NCBI GenBank assembly: GCA_030632545.1
Contig: DAOVUO010000173.1
Span: 1-6,197, forward strand
Reading direction: 5' to 3'
DNA: 6,197 bases
Origin: Bacteroidales bacterium
GTDB taxonomy: Bacteria > Bacteroidota > Bacteroidia > Bacteroidales > DYOH01
Part shown: positions 1-5,264 of the stretch, in pieces
Layout of the letters: each line of letters starts with the position of its first letter
How positions within the stretch are numbered: the first letter of the stretch is position 1
Position numbers and translations under genes: made by a program
The notes under the pieces: model-generated
Told to the model about the DNA's origin: nothing
The model's database searches: none
Seen by the model: only the letters and a program-made list of their open reading frames with translations

Positions 1-36
1 ACACTTAGATCCAATCACTTCGTACAATTAATACTT

Positions 37-51
37 CCCCGATGTTCGGGG
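37..51. repeat. Short perfect hairpin CCCCGA-TGT-TCGGGG
   Basis: Six perfectly paired, mostly G+C bases (37-42 with 46-51) close a 3-nt loop, standing out sharply from the AT-rich surroundings. No T-run follows, so it is not a good + strand terminator. It is followed by GCAGGCAG, and the larger block 35-59 returns in inverted, degenerate form at 118-138. It is more likely part of a dispersed intergenic repeat than a terminator of an upstream gene, although the latter cannot be excluded because the upstream gene is outside the window. Confidence 0.65.
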
Positions 52-65
52 CAGGCAGTTAAGTT

Positions 66-95
66 TTAAGTTTCGAGTGCTAAGATTTAAGTTAA
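66..95. repeat. Repeat module A, copy 1
   Basis: Thirty nt containing TTAAGTTTCGAGTGC and ending in TTTAAGTTAA. It matches 209-238 at 28 of 30 positions (differences at 81/224 and 85/228). It directly abuts module B copy 1. Confidence 0.8.
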
Positions 96-120
96 CAATT
101 ATCAATTATCTAATAATACT
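96..120. repeat. Repeat module B, copy 1
   Basis: Twenty-five nt built from a tandem CAATTAT-CAATTAT followed by CTAATAATACT. It is identical to 181-205. Its last three bases overlap the second arm of the inverted repeat (118-138). Confidence 0.85.
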
Positions 121-180
121 GCCCAGAACATAGGGGAACCATTGTGCTCACTAGTTCAAAATCTGACTACTACAGCTTAT

Positions 181-205
181 CAATTATCAATTATCTAATA
201 ATACT
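181..205. repeat. Repeat module B, copy 2
   Basis: An exact 25-nt copy of 96-120 in the same orientation, 60 nt downstream. An exact match of this length within a few hundred bases is unlikely by chance even in AT-rich DNA. Confidence 0.85.
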
Positions 206-208
206 TCG

Positions 209-238
209 TTAAGTTTCGAGTGCAAAGTTTTAAGTTAA
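209..238. repeat. Repeat module A, copy 2
   Basis: Matches 66-95 at 28 of 30 positions in the same orientation. Here A follows B (3-nt gap), whereas in the first cluster A precedes B. The overall order is therefore A-B ... B-A with all copies pointing the same way. Confidence 0.8.
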
Positions 239-337
239 ATAATTTAATGCAAATTTTTCTTAATTTTAGACCCAAATTAAGTTTTATCATATTATACTTT
301 AAATTATCAGGCTAAAACAACATTAATAATTACTTAT

Positions 338-3007
338 ATGATACCAAATAAAATACTTAAGCTTATTATATTACTTTTTTTAATAAATACAATAGAGCTA
401 TATGCCCAAAGAAATAAAATTGTTTACCAATCTGAAAATAGAGTTTCAGTAAGTATAAATAAACAAAATAGTCCTTATGGTACAAGTGAAGCTCGAATTT
501 TACAGCTACTGTCGAAGGGAAATCACTCAGGAAATTATTCATATTCACTAAATTTCAATTTTAGAGAAACAAAAAAAATTGAAAGAATAGGGCGAAGTCT
601 TCGCTTTTATGCAAATATTTCGCCTATTGCCTTACAAGGGAATCATTCTTATCAAGGATTTGATATATCGCAATTTATTGTCCCCAGTCAAATAGCTTTT
701 AATGCCGAATGGCGTGACCAAAGAGGCTCTCGTATTATTAAAAGCTACGATTACAAAATACCGCTGAATGGAAGATCTACTACTCTACTCGATTTTTCGC
801 AAACAGATACAATGTTTCATACAGCCTATAAATTACATATAAATAATTACCAGTTAATTTTTAATAGTAGATCCATTAACAAATTAGAAAATAGAATAAA
901 TACTATTGATAAATATTATACAGATGCAACCCGACTAGAACAAATTACTTATGATATACAAAACATAAGAGTTAATGATTATAATGATATAAACTCGAAT
1001 CTTCAGAAAATAAATAATTTAAAAAGAGACTTGGCTTCATTAAAAAAAATGAATTATGAGCAAGAACTAAGATTATCATCTTATGACCCAGCAAACTACT
1101 TAATAAATAGAAAGCAAATCGAAAATAAATTACAAGCAAAAACATCAAAAATTGAAGAATTAAAACAACAATTGCCTGAAATATATGTAAACAAAGGGAA
1201 AGAAGAAGCCAGACGAGGAAATCCTAGAAATGCGGAAAATTATTTCAATAAAGCATTACAAGAACGCAACAATTACACACCTGCAAAGCTTGAACTTGCA
1301 AAGATTAAGTTCAATTCAGGAAATATTTCTCAAGCTTTAAGTTGGTGTAAAGAAATTGAATCAAGCTATAATGTAGATTACCAGACAAAAAACGAAAACA
1401 ACAAGCTAATTCAGGATATTTTTACATATTTTTTAAATTCAATAAGAAAAGATATTGCACGAGGACAATATTATAACGCACTCAAAGGAATAGATGAAGC
1501 CAATGGCTTGTGCAGAGATTTTTCCGCACTAAATTGTGGATACGAGCTTGATAATCTAAAAAAAGAAACTGTTCATAATTTATTTAAAGAAATGGAGCGA
1601 GAAGCTAGAAATACATTTTCTTTAGGGCATTTAGTGCAATGTGAGCAAAAATTAGTGGAGCTTGACCAGTTTTATTCACAATATTCTTCTTATTTATCTC
1701 ACGATGCTATTTCTCTACTTTGGAATAGACTATATCAGGATTTTGTGAATAGAGCTAAATCGGCCTTAGCACAAAAAAAATATGATAATGCACTATTTAA
1801 CTTAAACAATGCACAAAGAATATGCAATAACACTAGATGGATTGAATGCACAACAGACATAGGAAACCTAAAATTAAACGCATATAGTGGCCTATATAAA
1901 CAAAAATTAAACCTTGCTCAATCATATATAAATTCAAAAAAAACTACAAAGGCAGAATATGAACTAAATCAAGCAATTGCTTACCGTAAAACTCATAATT
2001 TAAATATAAACGCCGATGAAAATTCTCTCAGTATTATAATTCAACAGAATTATTACAAGGAAAATATTGATAAAGCCAACACATTAGAGCGAAAAGGAAA
2101 ATATCAAGAAGCATTAAAAGCCTTGGAAAAATCACTAGAAATAGAAAATAATTATAATATACAACGGCAAATTGGTTTGCAAAATAGTATAGAGAGAAAT
2201 GCAGTAAATTGGGCAAACCAAGAAATTAAATCGGCAAATAAACTTATTGCAACGGCAAAATTATATGAAGCAAAAAAAAGTCTAAACAAGGCTGAAAACA
2301 TATTAAATCAATATGATATAAAAAAAACAAATACAATTTATAATGATTTATCACTAGCAAAAAACAGCATTTATTCAGTTAAATGCCAAGGATATGAGGA
2401 AGAATACAACAAAATTATAGCAGAAGCAAAAGTTTTAGTTGAAGAAACAAAATTTGTAAAAGCAGATAAAAAATTCGACCAAGCCATTAAATACGCAGAA
2501 TTGAAATCGGACTGTTCAATAGATTTTGCAGATGCTCAGACATATAAAGAAGAGATTAAAGCACCTAAGTTTTTTGTGCTAGAAATTAAAGAAATTGAAA
2601 ATTTGATTAATTACGATATTCACGAAGATGCTATTATAAAGTATGTAGATTTATCCGAATTTTATAAAAAAAATGAATTAAATAAGTTTCATATACAATA
2701 TCTTGGAATATATAATTATGCAAAAAAACAAAATTACCGCTTTATTTTATATACAATCAAATATGCGCTTGATAAAAACGAACTTCAAAAAGCTTATAAT
2801 TTGTTAAAAGAACTCAAAAACCGAAATATAAGAAAAAGCTATACCAAGACCAGTCAAACATTATTAGCCGCAGAATTTGCAAAAGAAGATTTTGAAAAAA
2901 ATAGACATAATGACCCAAAACAAAAGGTGTTAACATATACCTATGGAGATAATTGGTATCAATATTTCAAAAAAGCATACATCAAACAATGGAAGAATTT
3001 AAAATAA
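338..3007 (+). CDS. Exported 889-aa TPR-like helical-repeat protein, function unknown
   Basis: The start ATG gives a clean signal peptide: K5 and K8, a hydrophobic core at about 9-19, and a signal peptidase I site L-Y-A|Q at 21-24. The product is therefore probably periplasmic or envelope-associated; there is no second membrane segment. Residues about 25-180 look beta-rich and match no family I recognise. A coiled-coil-like stretch follows (about 181-280), then helical repeats to about 830. The first unit (285-340, with E-A-R-R-G then A-E-N-Y-F-N-K-A-L) is TPR-like with a 34-residue step. Later units recur about every 53 residues, with key small residues at 381, 435, 485, 539, 592, 645, 709, 765 and 819. 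Cys392/Cys400 recur as Cys496/Cys504. The C-terminus is aromatic and lysine-rich (Y-G-D-N-W-Y-Q-Y-F, then K-Q-W-K). Repeat scaffolds of this kind usually bind proteins, but no partner is indicated. Codon use is AT-rich, unlike the next gene. No clear terminator follows it. Confidence 0.85.
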   Translation: MIPNKILKLIILLFLINTIELYAQRNKIVYQSENRVSVSINKQNSPYGTSEARILQLLSKGNHSGNYSYSLNFNFRETKKIERIGRSLRFYANISPIALQGNHSYQGFDISQFIVPSQIAFNAEWRDQRGSRIIKSYDYKIPLNGRSTTLLDFSQTDTMFHTAYKLHINNYQLIFNSRSINKLENRINTIDKYYTDATRLEQITYDIQNIRVNDYNDINSNLQKINNLKRDLASLKKMNYEQELRLSSYDPANYLINRKQIENKLQAKTSKIEELKQQLPEIYVNKGKEEARRGNPRNAENYFNKALQERNNYTPAKLELAKIKFNSGNISQALSWCKEIESSYNVDYQTKNENNKLIQDIFTYFLNSIRKDIARGQYYNALKGIDEANGLCRDFSALNCGYELDNLKKETVHNLFKEMEREARNTFSLGHLVQCEQKLVELDQFYSQYSSYLSHDAISLLWNRLYQDFVNRAKSALAQKKYDNALFNLNNAQRICNNTRWIECTTDIGNLKLNAYSGLYKQKLNLAQSYINSKKTTKAEYELNQAIAYRKTHNLNINADENSLSIIIQQNYYKENIDKANTLERKGKYQEALKALEKSLEIENNYNIQRQIGLQNSIERNAVNWANQEIKSANKLIATAKLYEAKKSLNKAENILNQYDIKKTNTIYNDLSLAKNSIYSVKCQGYEEEYNKIIAEAKVLVEETKFVKADKKFDQAIKYAELKSDCSIDFADAQTYKEEIKAPKFFVLEIKEIENLINYDIHEDAIIKYVDLSEFYKKNELNKFHIQYLGIYNYAKKQNYRFILYTIKYALDKNELQKAYNLLKELKNRNIRKSYTKTSQTLLAAEFAKEDFEKNRHNDPKQKVLTYTYGDNWYQYFKKAYIKQWKNLK

Positions 3008-3180
3008 GGAATTGCCGACAAAGAGAAATTATTGTTATAAATTTCTAAAAAAATTGCAAATAACGCAACCTTTAACTTCTTTTGTCATCATACAGGTATG
3101 TGAAACAAAATTGTAGCATATACGTATTTGAAACTTAATTATTTTTATTTATTATTATTACTAACCAAAACAAAAATTTT
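3008..3180 (+). promoter_or_regulatory. Leader/promoter region of the lipoprotein gene
   Basis: A tentative Bacteroidota-type promoter has TTG at 3054-3056 and TTCTTTTG at 3077-3084 (consensus TAnnTTTG with one mismatch), separated by 20 nt. This would start transcription near 3091 and give a leader of about 90 nt. The leader holds two near-identical 11-mers, GTATGTGAAAC (3096-3106) and GTATTTGAAAC (3124-3134). It also holds a possible 7-bp stem (3096-3102 with 3117-3123, one G-T pair). From about 3135 to the ATG it is almost only A and T, with no Shine-Dalgarno motif, as is common for strongly translated genes in this phylum. The promoter assignment is inference; the repeats are seen directly. 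Confidence 0.35.
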
Positions 3181-4053
3181 ATGAAAAAGTTAAATCAATT
3201 ATTAGCTTTAATGATGATCGTTGCAATTACTGCTTTTAGCGCATGTTCAGACGATCCAGGTGAGGCACCAACTGTAAGCGTTGCTGAAGTTGCTGGTGCA
3301 GACTATACTCCAGGATCAACTGTTACTTATATTGTTACTGCTTCTACAAACGACGAATTATCTATGTTAACAGTTACTGGTGATATTATGAACCCTAATT
3401 TCAGCCTAACTTATGATGGCGGTTTAAGTACATCAACTGATTCTTTAACACTTGAAATTCCTGCAGGTTTAATAGCTGGAAATACTGTAAATCTTACATT
3501 TATGGTTACTACTGACGAAGAAGGAGAAGCTTCTGTTACTAAATCATTTACTGTTGTTGAAGCCATACCAGCTATGGGTTCTTACACAGGTGTTACTTTA
3601 ACCTACACATCTACAAACACAAATGATGCAAACTTTTTTAGTGCAACTGATGGTGCAGCTTATGATGCAAGTGCCACAGCTTCTATGTTAGACCTTGCTT
3701 TAGCATGGCAAACTTCTTATGGTCCTTCTATTGTTTCTCCTGATGCTGCATGGTTAGCAACTCTTTGGGGATATAATAGTGTTACTTATGATGTAAGTAA
3801 TAAAAATACTACAAAAATTGCAACTTGTTCAGAAGATTTTGATGCTGCTGATGGTTCAACATTAGACGCTCTTGACGTTACTTCTTCAACTGTTGAGGGT
3901 GGTGGTAATGGTGTTCAGAATTTAATTAACGGTGATGTTCTTAAATTTGAAACTGCTGATGGTAAAAAAGGTTTAGCAAGAATTAATATTTCACGTGTTA
4001 CTTATTCTTTATCTTTAGACGTTAAAGTTCAGTCGGCTGCAACAGCTAAATAA
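3181..4053 (+). CDS. Two-domain secreted lipoprotein, probably surface-exposed, function unknown
   Basis: A type II signal peptide is clear: M-K-K, a hydrophobic core at 7-19, and a lipobox F-S-A-C with the lipidated cysteine at 22. The mature end C-S-D-D-P is acidic, like Bacteroidota export signals that send lipoproteins to the cell surface. Residues about 30-127 look like an Ig-type beta-sandwich (alternating T/V strands, ending S-F-T-V-V-E). Residues about 132-286 form a second domain with N-F-F-S at 151-154, a D-G-A-A-Y element, G-D-V-L-K-F at 251-256, G-K-K-G-L-A at 261-266 and a final D-V-K-V-Q. I recall this second pattern from other uncharacterised Bacteroidota lipoproteins, but know no function. 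The protein is rich in Thr, Ser, Ala and Asp. Codons are strongly biased to GTT, ACT, GCT, TCT and GGT, unlike the upstream gene, which suggests high expression. A strong terminator follows 24 nt after the stop, so it is probably monocistronic. Confidence 0.88.
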   Translation: MKKLNQLLALMMIVAITAFSACSDDPGEAPTVSVAEVAGADYTPGSTVTYIVTASTNDELSMLTVTGDIMNPNFSLTYDGGLSTSTDSLTLEIPAGLIAGNTVNLTFMVTTDEEGEASVTKSFTVVEAIPAMGSYTGVTLTYTSTNTNDANFFSATDGAAYDASATASMLDLALAWQTSYGPSIVSPDAAWLATLWGYNSVTYDVSNKNTTKIATCSEDFDAADGSTLDALDVTSSTVEGGGNGVQNLINGDVLKFETADGKKGLARINISRVTYSLSLDVKVQSAATAK

Positions 4054-4077
4054 AGCATTATATAACTTATAATATTC

Positions 4078-4112
4078 AAGAGGAATTGACTTATGTCGAT
4101 TCCTCTTTTTTT
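4078..4112 (+). terminator. Strong intrinsic terminator after the lipoprotein gene
   Basis: A 13-bp stem (4078-4090 with 4095-4107, a single T-G pair, otherwise perfect) closes a TTAT loop. It is followed by a T-run covering 4106-4112, whose first two bases also pair in the stem. It begins 24 nt after the lipoprotein stop codon, the expected place, and separates that gene from mltG. The T-run lies only on the + strand side, so it is directional. Confidence 0.92.
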
Positions 4113-4118
4113 ATTCAC

Positions 4119-4148
4119 TTTAAATTTCATAAAATTTAGCTATTTTTG
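4119..4148 (+). promoter_or_regulatory. Candidate Bacteroidota promoter for mltG
   Basis: TATTTTTG at 4141-4148 matches the Bacteroidota -7 consensus TAnnTTTG at every fixed position. The -33 element is weak: TTTA at about 4119-4122, where TTG or TTTG is expected, leaving about 19 nt of spacer. Transcription would start near 4155, giving a leader of about 36 nt. Its position between the terminator and the ATG at 4191 supports it, since mltG needs its own promoter there. Confidence 0.5.
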
Positions 4149-4190
4149 CTTTCTCGATTACAAACTTGATAAAACTGAAGATAAAAAAAC

Positions 4191-5210
4191 ATGATAAAAA
4201 AAATAGGTATTATTTTTATTCTAGCATTTACTGGAATTGCAGCATTTGTTTCTTATAATTACTTTCTTACAGGAAATATAAATGAAAATATAAAAGGATA
4301 CGAACTTTATGTATACCAAAATTCAAGTTTAGATGATATTATTAATGATTTAAACAGTAAGAAAGCATTTATCAACGACAATTCGTTTAGAATTTTAGCA
4401 GAAAACAGTAAATCCACCTTAAAGCCAGGCCATTATATTATTAAACCAGGCATGACAAATAGAGATATTTTACGAACACTTTCCGCTGGATTACAAACAC
4501 CTGTAAAAGTAAGATTTAATAATGCGCGAACAAACCAAGATTTTGCTAAAATCATAGCTAAACAACTTATATTTTCTGATGAAGAGCTATTAGTTTATTT
4601 AAATAATTCTGACTCCTTATCAGATTACAGTTTTAACCGTATTACAATAAAATCAATGTTTATTCCAAATACTTATGAATTTTATTGGACAAGCTCACCA
4701 AAAAAATTCATGGATAAAATGTATACCGAATATAAAAGATTCTGGAACGAAAGCAGAAAGCAAAAGGCTGCAAATATTGGTCTTAGTCAAGTAGAAGTAA
4801 GTATTTTAGCAAGCATAGTACAGGCAGAACAAAATATAAATATCTCAGAGCAACCAACAATTGCTGGATTGTATATGAATCGAATTAAAAAAAGAATTCC
4901 TTTACAAGCCGACCCTACTGTACTTTATGCTATGCAAGATTTTACTAGAAAAAGACTTTTAAAAGCAGATTTAAAAATAGATTCGCCCTTTAATACATAC
5001 AAATACGCAGGCTTACCACCTGGACCAATTAATCTACCAGCATCAAATGCTTTAGATGCAGTTTTAAACTATAAAAACCACAGTTATTTATATATGTGTG
5101 CAAAAGCAGATTTTTCTGGTTTTCATAGTTTTAGTAGTACTTACAGGCAACATATAATTTATGCTAAACTATATCAAAAAGCTTTAACAAAAAAAGGTAT
5201 AAAGCGCTAA
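4191..5210 (+). CDS. mltG: Endolytic murein transglycosylase MltG (YceG-like)
   Basis: MltG is an inner-membrane lytic transglycosylase that cuts nascent peptidoglycan glycan strands and is thought to set their length. At 339 aa this protein is the usual size. An N-terminal anchor (about 5-27) follows K3-K4. A LysM-like region comes next (about 36-105), including L-K-P-G-H-Y at 77-82. The YceG catalytic domain follows: F-I-P-N-T-Y-E-F-Y at 157-165, A-S-I-V-Q-A-E at 207-213, L-Q-A-D-P-T-V-L-Y at 238-246, N-T-Y at 268-270 and G-L-P-P-G-P-I at 274-280. Glu213 aligns with E. coli catalytic Glu218 by my recall of that sequence. The other glutamate of the usual E-x-E pair is Gln211 here. An in-frame TAA at 4182-4184 makes 4191 the first possible ATG. 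The next gene begins 54 nt after the stop with no terminator between, so co-transcription is possible though the functions are unrelated. Confidence 0.93.
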   Translation: MIKKIGIIFILAFTGIAAFVSYNYFLTGNINENIKGYELYVYQNSSLDDIINDLNSKKAFINDNSFRILAENSKSTLKPGHYIIKPGMTNRDILRTLSAGLQTPVKVRFNNARTNQDFAKIIAKQLIFSDEELLVYLNNSDSLSDYSFNRITIKSMFIPNTYEFYWTSSPKKFMDKMYTEYKRFWNESRKQKAANIGLSQVEVSILASIVQAEQNINISEQPTIAGLYMNRIKKRIPLQADPTVLYAMQDFTRKRLLKADLKIDSPFNTYKYAGLPPGPINLPASNALDAVLNYKNHSYLYMCAKADFSGFHSFSSTYRQHIIYAKLYQKALTKKGIKR

Positions 5211-5264
5211 ATAACAATGCATAGTTAAAACAAACTATTGTAAATAGCTAAAAATCACAAACGT
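5211..5264 (+). other. Short mltG-arcA intergenic gap
   Basis: Fifty-four AT-rich nt without a terminator or a TAnnTTTG element. The only structure is a small 5-bp inverted repeat, CTATT-GTA-AATAG, at about 5235-5247, too weak and AT-rich to interpret. No Shine-Dalgarno motif precedes the ATG at 5265. Read-through from mltG is the simplest reading. Confidence 0.5.

Larger units (their letters stand above)
35..138. repeat. Imperfect inverted repeat with arms at 35-59 and 118-138
   Basis: The reverse complement of 35-59 aligns with 118-138 with two mismatches and one 4-nt gap: both read ACTGCC at one end, then GAACAT, one variable base, and GGGGAA at the other. The arms enclose repeat modules A1 and B1. 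The second arm has lost part of the G+C stem, so it looks like a decayed copy. This resembles the remnant of a small palindromic or MITE-like intergenic element, but no transposase or target-site duplication is visible. Confidence 0.5.
1..337. other. Non-coding region with decayed repeats, upstream of the 889-aa protein gene
   Basis: I see no credible gene here. Short open frames run off the left edge (for example one ending in a TAA at 29-31), but nothing identifies them as the end of a gene. The stretch is filled by a hairpin, two repeated modules and an inverted copy, listed separately. The last 100 nt (about 239-337) are very AT-rich and lead into the ATG at 338. They show neither a Shine-Dalgarno motif nor a convincing -33/-7 promoter. 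The nearest match, TAATTTTA at 261-268, lacks the final G and a TTG at the right distance. Confidence 0.75.

Noticed and set aside
1..31. Possible C-terminal end of an upstream gene (frame closing with TAA at 29-31)
   Set aside because: Nine codons with no recognisable motif; any frame would close by chance in this sequence.
96..205. CRISPR-like spacing of the two 25-nt B repeats
   Set aside because: There are only two copies with a 60-nt spacer, the repeat is AT-rich and internally tandem, and no cas genes are present. The flanking A modules show a different kind of repeat.
366..548. 60-codon open frame on the minus strand
   Set aside because: It lies wholly inside the signal-peptide and N-terminal coding region of the 889-aa gene. 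It has no leader or motif, and its composition is that of the antisense of AT-rich coding sequence.
2034..2216. 60-codon open frame on the minus strand
   Set aside because: It is fully antisense to the helical-repeat region. Its hydrophobic, Phe/Leu-rich translation is what the reverse of Lys/Asn/Glu-rich codons gives.
3024..3046. AGAAATT ... AATTTCT hairpin after the 889-aa gene
   Set aside because: The stem is 7 bp of nearly pure A/T with a 9-nt loop, and the + strand continues with A's, not T's. It is too weak to call a terminator.
3121..3130. TACGTATTTG as a -7 promoter element
   Set aside because: TA and TTTG are 4 nt apart instead of 2, and no TTG lies at the expected distance upstream. 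The 3054/3077-3084 pair fits better, though still weakly.
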